Source: Collinsella sp. TF06-26 (GTDB taxonomy: Bacteria; Actinomycetota; Coriobacteriia; Coriobacteriales; Coriobacteriaceae). From it: DNA of 64,000 bases. Made by a program: the position numbers and the translations under genes. Below, piece by piece: positions 43,046 to 51,940 of this stretch. How positions within the stretch are numbered: the stretch's first letter is position 1; each line of letters opens with the position of its first letter. Below the pieces are notes generated by a model that worked only from the letters and a program-made list of their open reading frames with translations, did no database searches and was not told the origin of the DNA. The stretch is from assembly GCF_002232035.1 (NCBI RefSeq), contig NZ_NKXR01000009.1, forward strand, positions 267 through 64,266. The letters run 5' to 3'.

Positions 43046-44626
43046 ATGAAAGAAAGCAAGCTCTACAGCGAGTTCCAGAGACTCGGCAAGGTGCTCATGG
43101 CGCCGGTCCTCCTCCTGCCCGTTTCCGGCATTTTGGTCGGTCTGGGCTCCGCCCTTTCCAATGCTAACCTCATCTCGCTCTGCCCGTTTTTGGGCACCGA
43201 GCCGATGGTGATCTTTAGCACGCTCATCAAAGCAGCCGGCAACGTTATCAATGGTAACATCTCGGTTCTCTTTGCGATCTGCATCGCCTACGGTTACGCC
43301 AAGGCCGAGAAGGCGACCGCCGCACTCTCGGGCTTCATCGGCTACATGACCATGAACACGATCATGGGTCAGCTGCTTATCCTGCTGGGCACCATCGATC
43401 CCGCCAACCTGCAGACCGGTCAGAACGCCATCCTGGGCGTAACCACACTCGACACCGGCGTATTCGGCGGCATCATCATCGGCTTGGTAGTCGCATGGAT
43501 CCACAACCGATTCTATAAGGTGCAGCTTCCGCCGGTGCTCGGCATCTTCAACGGCACGCGCTGCGTCCCCGCCCTCACCGTCGTTTTCGCAAGCCTGGTG
43601 GGCGTTGCGCTCGCCTTCGTGTTTCCGTTTGTGCAAACCGGCCTAAAGGCCGCCTCGACACTCATCGATTCCACCGGGGTGTTTGGCGCGTTCATCTATG
43701 GCTTCTCCGAGCGCATGCTTCTGCCCTTCGGCCTGCATCATTTCATCTACCTGCCGTTTTTCTTCACTTCTCTGGGCGGTAGCATCCAGGTTGACGGCCA
43801 GACCGTCGAGGGTGCTGTCAACATCTACAACGCCATGCTCAACACGCCCGGCATGATGTACGACATCGACATCTCAAAATACGTCATGAACGGCAAGGTG
43901 CTGTTCGCCATGTGCGGCCTGCCCGCGGCGGCGCTCGCCATCTACCACTGTGCCCGTCCCGAGAATAAAAAGAAGGTCGGCTCCCTCATGATCGCCGCCG
44001 TTATTCCGGCCGCCATCATGGGCATAACCGAACCGCTCGAGTACTCCTTCCTCTTTGTAGCGCCCGTACTCTATGTGGTCCACGCCCTGCTGTGCGGCAT
44101 CGCGTATGTACTCACCTACCTGGTACAGTTCAATGTACCCGGACCTTCCGCCTTCGGCGGACCGCTCCTCTCGTGGATCTTCAACGGCATCATGAACGCC
44201 GATAAAGGCTCCAACTGGTTCTGGCTTATTCCGCTCGGCATCGCTTACTTCGGGATTTATTACGTACTGTTCCGCACCTTTATCAAGAAATTTAACCTCA
44301 AAACCCCGGGCCGCGAGGATGATGACACGCAGGCAGCGGATGACACGTCGGCCATCGACTCCAAAGCACCTGTCCAGGTAAGCGAGCTCATCCCGCAGAT
44401 CGTGGAAGCCGTGGGCGGCGCCGATAACATCTCGGGTGTCAACGCTTGCTTCACTCGCCTGAGGCTCAGCCTCAAAGACACCGCCCTGGTCAAGGACGAT
44501 AGCGTCTTCACCAAAGACCTCGGCGCCAGCGCCATCGTGCACGTTGGCGGCGGTGTTCAGATCGTTTACGGCAATAAAGCTTCTGTCTACAAAGTCGAAA
44601 TGAGAGAATACTTGGGCATGGAATAA
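43046..44626 (+). CDS. PTS EIICB for alpha-glucosides, cassette 1
   Basis: A 526-residue fused EIIC-EIIB of the glucose/maltose superfamily that takes up and phosphorylates an alpha-glucoside. The EIIC part has about ten membrane segments and MGITEPLEYSFLFVAP, the conserved substrate motif. The EIIB part at the C-terminus carries the phosphorylated cysteine in VNACFTRLRLSLKD. There is no EIIA domain, so a separate EIIA must serve it. It is nearly the same as the product at 45698, its paralogue in the second cassette. Confidence 0.92.
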   Translation: MKESKLYSEFQRLGKVLMAPVLLLPVSGILVGLGSALSNANLISLCPFLGTEPMVIFSTLIKAAGNVINGNISVLFAICIAYGYAKAEKATAALSGFIGYMTMNTIMGQLLILLGTIDPANLQTGQNAILGVTTLDTGVFGGIIIGLVVAWIHNRFYKVQLPPVLGIFNGTRCVPALTVVFASLVGVALAFVFPFVQTGLKAASTLIDSTGVFGAFIYGFSERMLLPFGLHHFIYLPFFFTSLGGSIQVDGQTVEGAVNIYNAMLNTPGMMYDIDISKYVMNGKVLFAMCGLPAAALAIYHCARPENKKKVGSLMIAAVIPAAIMGITEPLEYSFLFVAPVLYVVHALLCGIAYVLTYLVQFNVPGPSAFGGPLLSWIFNGIMNADKGSNWFWLIPLGIAYFGIYYVLFRTFIKKFNLKTPGREDDDTQAADDTSAIDSKAPVQVSELIPQIVEAVGGADNISGVNACFTRLRLSLKDTALVKDDSVFTKDLGASAIVHVGGGVQIVYGNKASVYKVEMREYLGME

Positions 44627-44647
44627 ATCCGTCCCATAGCTTCACCA

Positions 44648-44697
44648 CAATGCTCCGGAGATGGCATATCCGCTCCGGGGCATTATTGTTTGGAGTG
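44648..44697 (+). terminator. Terminator or attenuator between PTS gene and rpiR-type gene
   Basis: A 12-bp stem (about 44649-44660 with 44673-44684) with one G-U pair is followed by ATTATTGTTT. It lies between the PTS stop and the regulator start and would reduce read-through into the regulator. Confidence 0.7.
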
Positions 44698-44703
44698 ATT
44701 TGA

Positions 44704-45504
44704 ATGTCGATGTACGAGGTCTATTCGAACCTCAGGTCTTGTATCGAAGACGTCGAGAAGGGCGGCAGCCTTGACGCCCACATCGCACTCTACGCCCTTT
44801 CCCATCACGACGAGGTCCCAGAGCTCTCAATAGAAGAACTTGCCCGCGCGTGCAATACATCGCCCGCGACCATCTCGCGCTTCTGCAGGCGCGTAAACGG
44901 CTCGAGCTTTCGATCGTTCAAAGAGCAAGTTGACGACTTCAACGCTTGGCTCCAGCGTGAGACAACCGAGGCAAGGGCTCATAAGCAAATCGATATACCC
45001 TGGTATTTCGATATCGTAGAGACCTCTTTGCTTGAAACAAAACGCCTGCTCACTGAGGATCGACTCGAGCAGGCCGTTGACTGGCTTCTCGATGCGCAAA
45101 ATGTCTACGTATACGGAAGCTCATTCTCCAATCTCGCCGCCCGCTCACTCTGCGAAAAGCTGAGCCGCGTAAACCGACTGTGCTTTTCATTTGGCTCCGT
45201 CAAGGGACAGGAGACGTCGCTCTGTCTGCTCCAACCCGACGATCTAACCATCTTTGTATCGTTCTCAGGGAAGACGAGCCACATCTTCAATCTTTACGTT
45301 GAGGCCAAGCGGCGAGGTTGCCGCGTTATTTGGATATCGAGCAACATGGCATTCGATAACAACGGGGCGCGCGAGCTCTTGCTACCCGTGAGCGCGGAGT
45401 CACTCAGCGAGTACTCGACCGCCTTGGTTGAGGGCATGAGCCTACAAAGCGCGGTTAACGCTCTGTATATCAGCTGTGCAAATCGACTTCGGGCGCAGCG
45501 CTAG
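44704..45504 (+). CDS. RpiR-family transcriptional regulator, cassette 1
   Basis: A 266-residue sugar-phosphate-sensing regulator. The N-terminal helix-turn-helix is LSIEELARACNTSPATISRFCRRVNGSSFRSFKEQV, and the C-terminal SIS domain is VYVYGSSFSNLAARSLCEKLSRV with ISFSGKTSHIF-like IFVSFSGKTSHIFNLYVEAKRRG. It probably responds to the phosphorylated disaccharide and controls the GH4-PTS genes just upstream. It is on the same strand, 77 bp after the PTS gene. Confidence 0.88.
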   Translation: MSMYEVYSNLRSCIEDVEKGGSLDAHIALYALSHHDEVPELSIEELARACNTSPATISRFCRRVNGSSFRSFKEQVDDFNAWLQRETTEARAHKQIDIPWYFDIVETSLLETKRLLTEDRLEQAVDWLLDAQNVYVYGSSFSNLAARSLCEKLSRVNRLCFSFGSVKGQETSLCLLQPDDLTIFVSFSGKTSHIFNLYVEAKRRGCRVIWISSNMAFDNNGARELLLPVSAESLSEYSTALVEGMSLQSAVNALYISCANRLRAQR

Positions 45505-45631
45505 CCGCAAACACGCTAGAACCGAAAAAAAACGCACCTCACCGTCGCAAGGCGTCCGAATACACGATAGTCAGCGCCAAAAGAGTGCAGCGAGCACGTC
45601 ATGTACTTGCCCATTCGCCCCAAAACAGCAC

Positions 45632-45667
45632 AGGTCGGCGCCCGATTGAAGGATCGGGCGCCGACCT
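45632..45667. terminator. Strong hairpin between convergent genes
   Basis: A perfect 15-bp stem (45632-45646 with 45653-45667) with a 6-nt loop lies between the RpiR gene of cassette 1 and the PTS gene of cassette 2. It can act on both strands. On the plus strand GTATTAATCTT follows, and on the minus strand there is GTGCTG, so neither T-run is strong. Confidence 0.75.
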
Positions 45668-45697
45668 GTATTAATCTTGATTGTGTGTTTGAGTCGT

Positions 45698-47260
45698 TTA
45701 CTCCATACCCAGCAGCTCGCGCATCTGGGTTGCGTAGTTAGATGCCATGTTGCCGTAGACAATCTGCACGCCGCCGTTGACATGCACGATGCCACGCGCT
45801 TCGAGCTTTTCGGTAAACTCGGCGTCATCAACCACCTTGTCACAGTCATTGAGCTGGATGCGCAGACGGGTGAAGCAGGCCTCGACAGACTTAATATTGT
45901 TGTCGCCGCCCACTGCCTCAACGATGGCGGGAATGAGGTCGCTAATCACGGTCTTGGGAGCCTTTTCGGCCTCATCGTCGGACTCTTCCTCGCGGCCGGG
46001 AGTCTTAAGGTCCTTCTTAAGAATGATGAACTTGAAGACGAAGTAGTACACCACGAAGTAGATGGGGCCGAGGAACAGGATAACCTGCCAGTTGGAGCCC
46101 TTGGCTGCACCCATAATGCCGTTAAAGATCAACGACAAGAGCGGGCCGCCGAAGGACGCGGAGCCAGCCACGTTGAACTGCAGGATATAGGTCAGCGCAT
46201 AGGCAAGACCAGCCATGAGAGCGTGGAACACGTAGAGGATGGGCGCGATAAACAGGAAGGAGTACTCGAGCGGCTCGGTAATGCCGGAGAGGATGCAAGG
46301 CACCACGATGGCAATCATGAGCGCTGCGGTCTTCTTCTTATTCTTGGGAAGCGCCGTCTTGTAGAAGGCGAGCGCAGCGCCAGGCAGGCCGAACATGGCG
46401 AAGATAACCTTGCCGTTCATGACAAAACGGCTGACCTCGATGTTAAACGGCGTGCTGGGAGAGCCCAGGATCGCGTTGTAGATATTGATAGCGCCCTGAA
46501 CAGTCTGGCCGTCGATGGTCTCGACGCCACCGAGCGACGTGAAGAAGAACGGCAAATAGACAAAGTGATGCAGGCCAAAAGGCAGGAGCATGCGCTCGCC
46601 GGCGCCGTAGACAAATGCACCAAAGGCACCCGTAGTCTTGATGAACTCGGACAGCGCACCGAGAGCGTTCTGAATAAACGGGAAAACAAAGGACATGACC
46701 AATGCGAGGATGCTGCATGAGAGCAGCGTCACCGCCGGGATAAAGCGCGTGCCGTTGAAAATGGAGAACACGGCAGGCAGCTCAATCTTGTAGTAACGGT
46801 TATGCAACCATGCGACGATTGCGCCCACCAGAAGACCGCCGATAACGCCAGTGTCGAGCGTGGTGATACCGAGGATCGTGCTCTGGCCAGTCGTAAGATT
46901 CGCGGGATCGATGACACCAGTCGCCGTAAGGAACGTGCCCATCACGGAGTTCATGCACATGTAGCCCAAAAAGCCACAAAGCGCCGCGGTAGCCTTCTCG
47001 GACTTGGCGAAGCCATAGGCGAGACAAATCGAGAAGATAACCGGGATGTTGCTCATGACGATGCCGGCCGCGGCCTTGAGAATCGAAAAGAAAATCGCAA
47101 AGCCCGGAGCAGCAAGCCAGGGAACAGCTGCCGTAAGGGTGGGGCTGGTAAAGGCATTGCCAAAGCCCTGAAGGATGCCGGCGATTGGCAGGATCAAGAC
47201 AGGCGTCATGAGGACTTTGCCCAGGCGCTGGAACTTTGCCAGCAGCTCATCTTTGTTCAT
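45698..47260 (-). CDS. PTS EIICB for alpha-glucosides, cassette 2
   Basis: A 520-residue paralogue of the EIICB at 43046 with the same architecture. It has LAGITEPLEYSFLFIAP-type sequence in EIIC (seen as LSGITEPLEYSFLFIAPILYV) and the EIIB cysteine in VEACFTRLRIQLND. No EIIA is fused. It lies downstream of the GH4 gene of cassette 2, separated by 82 bp that contain a GGGGCGTG/CACGCCCC hairpin (47283-47313), which may tune the ratio of the two proteins. Confidence 0.92.
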   Translation of the reverse strand: MNKDELLAKFQRLGKVLMTPVLILPIAGILQGFGNAFTSPTLTAAVPWLAAPGFAIFFSILKAAAGIVMSNIPVIFSICLAYGFAKSEKATAALCGFLGYMCMNSVMGTFLTATGVIDPANLTTGQSTILGITTLDTGVIGGLLVGAIVAWLHNRYYKIELPAVFSIFNGTRFIPAVTLLSCSILALVMSFVFPFIQNALGALSEFIKTTGAFGAFVYGAGERMLLPFGLHHFVYLPFFFTSLGGVETIDGQTVQGAINIYNAILGSPSTPFNIEVSRFVMNGKVIFAMFGLPGAALAFYKTALPKNKKKTAALMIAIVVPCILSGITEPLEYSFLFIAPILYVFHALMAGLAYALTYILQFNVAGSASFGGPLLSLIFNGIMGAAKGSNWQVILFLGPIYFVVYYFVFKFIILKKDLKTPGREEESDDEAEKAPKTVISDLIPAIVEAVGGDNNIKSVEACFTRLRIQLNDCDKVVDDAEFTEKLEARGIVHVNGGVQIVYGNMASNYATQMRELLGME

Positions 47261-47282
47261 GGGATACCCCTCTTAAAGAAAC

Positions 47283-47313
47283 GGGGCGTGCAGCTCTACA
47301 GCCCACACGCCCC
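47283..47313 (-). promoter_or_regulatory. Intercistronic hairpin between GH4 and PTS genes
   Basis: GGGGCGTG (47283-47290) and CACGCCCC (47306-47313) form a perfect 8-bp stem within the 82-bp space of an otherwise tight operon. It has no T-run, so mRNA processing or partial attenuation is more likely than full termination. Confidence 0.55.
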
Positions 47314-47342
47314 ATAACAGTTATCAAGCGCTATGGAACTAG

Positions 47343-48668
47343 CTACTTAAGCTCCGGCCAGTAATCCTTATTGGCCTCGATGAGCTTGTCGAGCACTTTG
47401 CGAGCCTTCTTGGCGTCACCGACCAGACGATTAAGCGTGAGTGCCTGCAGAGCCTTCTCGTAGGAACCCTCCATCCAAGCCTCAACAGTCAGGCGCTCAT
47501 AGGCGTACTGGTTCTCCATAAGGCCGCGATAGAAGGTACCGATCTTGCCAACAGCATAGGGCTGCGGGCCATTGGCGCCCACGCTTGCCGCGACCTCGAC
47601 CATGGCGTCATCGGGCATGCCCTCGATAATGCCGTTGTTGGGCACGATGACAATGAAGGTCTTGTTGGTGTTGCGATAAATGGCCGAGGTGATTTCCACG
47701 ATCATATCGCCATGAGCGTCGTTTTGCACAACCGAGGAGTTCTTTGCGGTGCCGACTTTGGCAACACGCTCGCACTCGGCGAACACGCGCTTTTCACGAC
47801 CGTTGATAACCTCGTCGGAGCGAGTGTAGTCGGGGTCGAGGTGAGCGACCTTGTACTCGGGATACAGATAGTACTGCAGATAAGTGTTGGGCAGATAGTC
47901 GGGGAAGTCCTCGAGCATGTCCTTGACCATGGCGTAGGTATCAAGCCAGGACTGGTCACGCTGCTCGGCATCGGCAGGAAGGAAGCCGTTCTTCTCCGTG
48001 TATTCCTTAATCTGCGGGACGAGGTCATGGCCCTCTTCATCGTAGATGTGCTTGAACCAACCGAAGTGATTGAGGCCGAAGTACACGGGCTCCGTCTTGC
48101 TCATATCGCGACCGAGCAGGCGACCGTAAGAGCGCATGAGGTTGACAGGCTGGTCGCAGATGTTGAGGACGCGATGCTCATCGGGCAGGACGCGCTCGAG
48201 ACCATATGCCACAATAGCAGCCGGGTTGGTGTAGTTGATAATCCACGCCTCCGGGCTATGAGCGCGAACGTCGTTGACGATCTCAACCATGTCATGCATG
48301 GAGCGCATACCGTAAGCCATGCCGCCAGGGCCCACCGTTTCCTGGCCGATGATTCCCATATGCAGCGGAATCTTCTCGTCCTTGCTGCGCATCTCGTAGC
48401 CGCCGGTACGAATCTGGCAGAGCACAAAGTCAACGTCGGTGTATGCCTCGTCCTTATCGGTGGTGTAACCAAACTCCACACCGGGCTCCTCCTCGGCAAA
48501 GAGGATCTTGCCAAACTCGCCGATCGGACGCTGACGCTCGGCATCGATGTCATAGAGCATCACGCGGTTCAGCGGCAGAATGTCCATGTGCTTGGTCAGG
48601 GCTTTAAGAATGCCAGGGCACCACGTGGAGCCGCCGCCAACGATCACAATATTGAGCTTATCCTTCAT
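47343..48668 (-). CDS. GH4 6-phospho-glucosidase, cassette 2
   Basis: A 441-residue family 4 glycosidase, paralogue of the gene at 41696. The NAD site is IVGGGSTWCPGILKAL, the metal cysteine is in NICDQPVNL and the histidine is in GLNHFGWF. The motif is CDQP rather than CDMP; the Asp suggests the alpha class but the third residue differs, so the substrate may not be the same as in cassette 1. It is divergent from an RpiR gene at 48967. Confidence 0.9.
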   Translation of the reverse strand: MKDKLNIVIVGGGSTWCPGILKALTKHMDILPLNRVMLYDIDAERQRPIGEFGKILFAEEEPGVEFGYTTDKDEAYTDVDFVLCQIRTGGYEMRSKDEKIPLHMGIIGQETVGPGGMAYGMRSMHDMVEIVNDVRAHSPEAWIINYTNPAAIVAYGLERVLPDEHRVLNICDQPVNLMRSYGRLLGRDMSKTEPVYFGLNHFGWFKHIYDEEGHDLVPQIKEYTEKNGFLPADAEQRDQSWLDTYAMVKDMLEDFPDYLPNTYLQYYLYPEYKVAHLDPDYTRSDEVINGREKRVFAECERVAKVGTAKNSSVVQNDAHGDMIVEITSAIYRNTNKTFIVIVPNNGIIEGMPDDAMVEVAASVGANGPQPYAVGKIGTFYRGLMENQYAYERLTVEAWMEGSYEKALQALTLNRLVGDAKKARKVLDKLIEANKDYWPELK

Positions 48669-48780
48669 GTTCCGTCCCTCCAGGGTTGGCTGATCGGTGT
48701 TCTCGAAGACCTTGGGCTACGCGGTTGTCCTCGGCTTGCTTCGTTTCGATTGATATTTTGCGACATAAGGTCATTTGCGA

Positions 48781-48811
48781 GTCCCCGTGTGGGCCAATGC
48801 GAAACGGGGAC
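48781..48811. promoter_or_regulatory. Inverted repeat in the divergent GH4/RpiR promoter region
   Basis: GTCCCCGT (48781-48788) and ACGGGGAC (48804-48811) form a perfect 8-bp inverted repeat about 113 bp from the GH4 start and 156 bp from the RpiR start. It could be an operator or a leader hairpin; nothing else in the 298-bp gap stands out. Confidence 0.4.
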
Positions 48812-48966
48812 ACATGATTTCGCTCACGACACAGATATGTGTAGGCAAACACGCGCGTTTGCCCAGTTCATGGGCAATAGGCAATCTTGACCGATTACCG
48901 ATTTCTCACCTGGCTACACAAAGCGGTACCATATATACGGCGAGGTGCGAGGGGCTGAAACATCTT

Positions 48967-49716
48967 ATGAAAGATCAAGAATCTTTTTATGATCATGTGC
49001 GAGCTGGCGAGAGCAAGCTCAACGATCTCGAAAGCGAGATCATGCGCTACATCATCGAGCTGCGTGATGATATTGACGATGTCACGCTTAAGAGCGTTGC
49101 TGAACGGTTCTTCGTCGCTCCCAATACAATCGTCAGGCTTGCCCATAAGCTTGGCTTCTCGGGGTTTACGGAGCTCAAACAATCGTATTCCGCCTCGCTC
49201 GACCGCAATCGATTCACTATCGAGGCACTTCCTCTTGATACCCAGCTCGTACAGACCAAAGATCTGCTTAACGACCGGGTCATCGATTCGGTTGTGAGTC
49301 TTATCCAGGACGCCTCGCATATCGTGTTCTTCTGCTCGGGTTTTTCGAAGTACCCGTGCCTCGAAATGGCTGAAAAGCTCAAAATAATGGGCAAGAATAC
49401 CGACACGCTCAGTGAACGCCACGTCATGAGGCATTACGCAGAACTGCTTGGCAAAAACGACCTGGTCTTCAGCGTTTCAGTCAGCGGTGAGACGCAGGTG
49501 TCTATTGACGCCACATCGATAGCCAAAACGCGCGGATGCAAGGTCGTCACGCTCACCGGCTTTTCTCGAAATTCTCTCTCGAAACTAGCCGACTACCCCA
49601 TCTACACCGTGCAAAAAGAAATCCGCTTGGGCAGCATGGACCTCGACAGTCGATTGATGTTCTATTACGTTTTCGAATTGATATTTGAGCGTTACTTCAA
49701 ACTGGCCAAGAAATAA
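48967..49716 (+). CDS. RpiR-family transcriptional regulator, cassette 2
   Basis: A 249-residue RpiR/SIS protein. The helix-turn-helix is VTLKSVAERFFVAPNTIVRLAHKLGFSGFTELKQSY, and the SIS domain includes IVFFCSGFSKYPCLEMAEKLKIMGKNTD and FSVSVSGETQVSIDATSIAKTRG. ATG 48967 is chosen because homology begins there, although the nearest GAGGGG is rather far (12 nt). It is divergent from the GH4-PTS genes of cassette 2 and presumably controls them. Confidence 0.86.
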   Translation: MKDQESFYDHVRAGESKLNDLESEIMRYIIELRDDIDDVTLKSVAERFFVAPNTIVRLAHKLGFSGFTELKQSYSASLDRNRFTIEALPLDTQLVQTKDLLNDRVIDSVVSLIQDASHIVFFCSGFSKYPCLEMAEKLKIMGKNTDTLSERHVMRHYAELLGKNDLVFSVSVSGETQVSIDATSIAKTRGCKVVTLTGFSRNSLSKLADYPIYTVQKEIRLGSMDLDSRLMFYYVFELIFERYFKLAKK

Positions 49717-49776
49717 AACTTGGCATGCGTCCGGCTTCGACCCTTTAGCAGCCTTCTATATGAAAGGTATCGTCCT

Positions 49777-50223
49777 ATGCAACGCGTACTGTTTATCTGT
49801 CATGGGAACATCTGCCGCTCGACGATGGCTGAGTCCGTGTTTACCGAGCTGGTGCGCCGCGCTGGGCGCGCGGGCGAGTTTGTCATCGATTCTGCAGTGA
49901 CCTCGACCGAGGAGATCGGCAACCCGCCGCACCACGGTACCGTTGCCAAGCTACGCGAGGTCGGAATCCCCGTCGTCGCCCACCGCGCGCGCCAGGTGCG
50001 TCGCGCGGAGTATGGCGACTGGGATCGCATTGTCTATATGGATGCTGAGAACGCGCGCGGCCTGCGTCGCATCTTTGGCGACGACCCCGACGGCAGGATT
50101 ACGCGCTTGCTCGACTGGACCGATCGCCCCGGCGACGTGGCCGATCCCTGGTATACCGGCAATTTCGATGCCACCTACCGCGACGTGCTCGCCGGTTGCG
50201 CCGCTATGCTCGAGCAGCTGTAG
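49777..50223 (+). CDS. Low-molecular-weight protein tyrosine phosphatase
   Basis: A 148-residue LMW-PTP, often linked to control of exopolysaccharide tyrosine kinases. The catalytic P-loop is VLFICHGNICRSTMAESVF (Cys-X5-Arg-Ser) near the N-terminus, and the general acid is in DVADPWYTGNFDATY. Both active-site parts are intact. GAAAGG precedes ATG 49777 by 9 nt. No cognate kinase lies nearby. Confidence 0.92.
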   Translation: MQRVLFICHGNICRSTMAESVFTELVRRAGRAGEFVIDSAVTSTEEIGNPPHHGTVAKLREVGIPVVAHRARQVRRAEYGDWDRIVYMDAENARGLRRIFGDDPDGRITRLLDWTDRPGDVADPWYTGNFDATYRDVLAGCAAMLEQL

Positions 50224-50271
50224 GTTCGCGGAGGCACGAACCTCGCGAGCCGCGTCATCGGCATACAGATC

Positions 50272-50335
50272 GAGCGTGGATTTTCTCCCACTTTGAGCAT
50301 TCAAGTGCGCTCTAGACGGGAGAAAATCCACGCTC
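50272..50335. repeat. GAGCGTGGATTTTCTCCC inverted repeat, left copy
   Basis: Perfect 18-bp arms (50272-50289 and 50318-50335) around a 28-nt centre that starts ACTTTGAG. A related copy lies at 51941-52036 on the other side of the second DUF4143 ATPase gene. Confidence 0.88.
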
Positions 50336-50354
50336 ATTATCTCGGATAGCGGAT

Positions 50355-50381
50355 GCGACAAAGGCACTATCCCTTTGTCGC
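50355..50381. repeat. ACAAAGG palindrome after the second DUF4143 ATPase
   Basis: Arms GCGACAAAGG and CCTTTGTCGC with one internal mismatch in the full palindrome. A further GGGACAGTCCC-like palindrome fills the space up to the ATPase stop codon at 50396. Confidence 0.8.
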
Positions 50382-50395
50382 GTCGGGGACTGTCC

Positions 50396-51757
50396 CTAGA
50401 CCGGCTTGACCTCCAGCTTTATCCCCTCGGCACAGGAGTCACCCAAAACATCCGAAAGGGCCCAGGTCGCATATAGCGGCAAATAAAGAACAGCTCCGCT
50501 GCGTTCAACGTTGCCTCTCGAGAAAACAATCCCGAGCCTTACACCATATTCGGCCGTATCAAGCACATGGCCGAGCGCGGCGTGCGCGTGGTAATAGGAA
50601 CCCGATTTAACCTCGATCGGAACAGCTGTTCCATCCGGTCCGTCGACCACAAAGTCCACTTCGCCGCGCTTCTTTGTCTGATAGTAGTAAAGCTGGCGAT
50701 TTTGGGCAGCCAGCTGCTGGGCCACCACGTTTTCGTAAATACCGCCCAGATTGGGTTCCTTGCTATCAAGATACGCCGCCTGGGCGACGCCAACGGGGTA
50801 GCGCGCCATCAACATGCCCGTATCCGATTGGTATAGCTTGAACTGCGATGGCCGTGCCGTCTTGAGCAGGGGCGACTTTGGCTCGGTTACGATATCCGCC
50901 TTGAGAGCAACGCCGGCATCGACAAGCCAGACAAAATCTCGCTGGTACTTGTCGTAATGCGCCTTGGGGTCAATGGAATTGAGCACGAAGCGTTTGTTTT
51001 CGCCCTCGAGCATAATAGGGAGCTGATCGTAAATGCTCTGCACCTGAAGGGCTCGCCCGCTTGCATACTTGGAGATATCCCGCCGGTACTGTTCGTTGAG
51101 CTCTGACTGTAGCTGACGAACAGAGGCAAGGTCGCCCCGCGTGTCAAGGAAACGCTGCACGACCTCTGGCATTCCACCGACAACGGTATAGGTCCTGAAG
51201 TTTGCCATCATCGCGTCGTGAATGTAATCAGGAATGGGCTTCTCGCTGATACACGCGTCGCGTATCGTTTGGCGAGCTCCCTCGCTCACCCCGATCGCCC
51301 AGCAAAACTCCTCAAAATCGAGCGGGAACATCCTAAGCTCGTGAACATATCCCACGGGATAGGACCTAACGCCCTTGAACTGGGTCCCGAGCATTGACCC
51401 CGAAAACGCCCAGCGGCACCTCCCGTCCTCAACAAGGAACTTTGCCATCGTCATGATGTCGGGGGCCTCTTGGACCTCATCGATAAACACGAGCGTTTTG
51501 CCCGGTGCTATCGGCTTTCCCGAGAGAAGCGTCACCCTGCTGATGAAATCGTCGGCATCCCGTGCCTCGAGAAGAGCATCTTTTGCCTGGCGATTTTCCG
51601 CGAGATTGAGCTCGATATAGGTTGCGTAGTTTGACTTACCGAACTCGCGAATCGAGTAGCTCTTACCGATTTGGCGAGAACCCGTGACGAACAACGCCTT
51701 TCGTTCAATGGATCTCTGCCAACAATCAAGCTCATCAGCGATTTTCCTGCGCAACAT
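50396..51757 (-). CDS. ATPase of the AAA/DUF4143 family, second copy
   Basis: A 453-residue P-loop protein with Walker A TGSRQIGKSYSIREF and Walker B TLVFIDEVQEAPDIM. Then come AFSGSMLGTQFKGVRSYPVGYVHELRMFPLDFEEF and a C-terminal DUF4143/nuclease-like part with the EVDFVVDGPDGTAVPIEVKSGSYY motif (Asp...Glu-X-Lys). ATG 51757 has GGGAG 5 nt upstream; the frame is open to 51886 but that part is made of 33-bp repeats. Similarity to the gene at 28233 is only at domain level. The gene is flanked by inverted repeats, which suggests that it can move as a unit. Confidence 0.86.
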   Translation of the reverse strand: MLRRKIADELDCWQRSIERKALFVTGSRQIGKSYSIREFGKSNYATYIELNLAENRQAKDALLEARDADDFISRVTLLSGKPIAPGKTLVFIDEVQEAPDIMTMAKFLVEDGRCRWAFSGSMLGTQFKGVRSYPVGYVHELRMFPLDFEEFCWAIGVSEGARQTIRDACISEKPIPDYIHDAMMANFRTYTVVGGMPEVVQRFLDTRGDLASVRQLQSELNEQYRRDISKYASGRALQVQSIYDQLPIMLEGENKRFVLNSIDPKAHYDKYQRDFVWLVDAGVALKADIVTEPKSPLLKTARPSQFKLYQSDTGMLMARYPVGVAQAAYLDSKEPNLGGIYENVVAQQLAAQNRQLYYYQTKKRGEVDFVVDGPDGTAVPIEVKSGSYYHAHAALGHVLDTAEYGVRLGIVFSRGNVERSGAVLYLPLYATWALSDVLGDSCAEGIKLEVKPV

Positions 51758-51780
51758 AAGCTCTCCCATCGCCTCGATAA

Positions 51781-51879
51781 ATGAAATGCAGATATTTATA
51801 TCGACTATTATCGATGAAATGCAGAGATTTTTAGTACCGAAATTTGATGAAATGCAGAAATTTGAGCTTACTCGCGCAT
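51781..51879. repeat. Three 33-bp direct repeats ahead of the second DUF4143 ATPase
   Basis: ATGAAATGCAGA recurs at 51781, 51814 and 51847, exactly 33 bp apart, about three helical turns. The parts after the core differ between units, though each begins with an A+T-rich stretch. The repeats end 24 bp from the ATPase start, an operator-like position. Because 33 is a multiple of three, the open frame upstream encodes a repeated CIS peptide, but the ribosome site favours a start after the repeats. Confidence 0.8.
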
Positions 51880-51940
51880 AGAACAACGACGCGTGCGCCT
51901 AAGCATGGGCATAAGTGAGGTCGGGATTCTCGCATACAAA

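Noticed and set aside
51781-51879. CRISPR array.
   Set aside because: There are only three units, the conserved core is about 12 bp, the intervals are part of a fixed 33-bp period, and there are no cas genes in the window.
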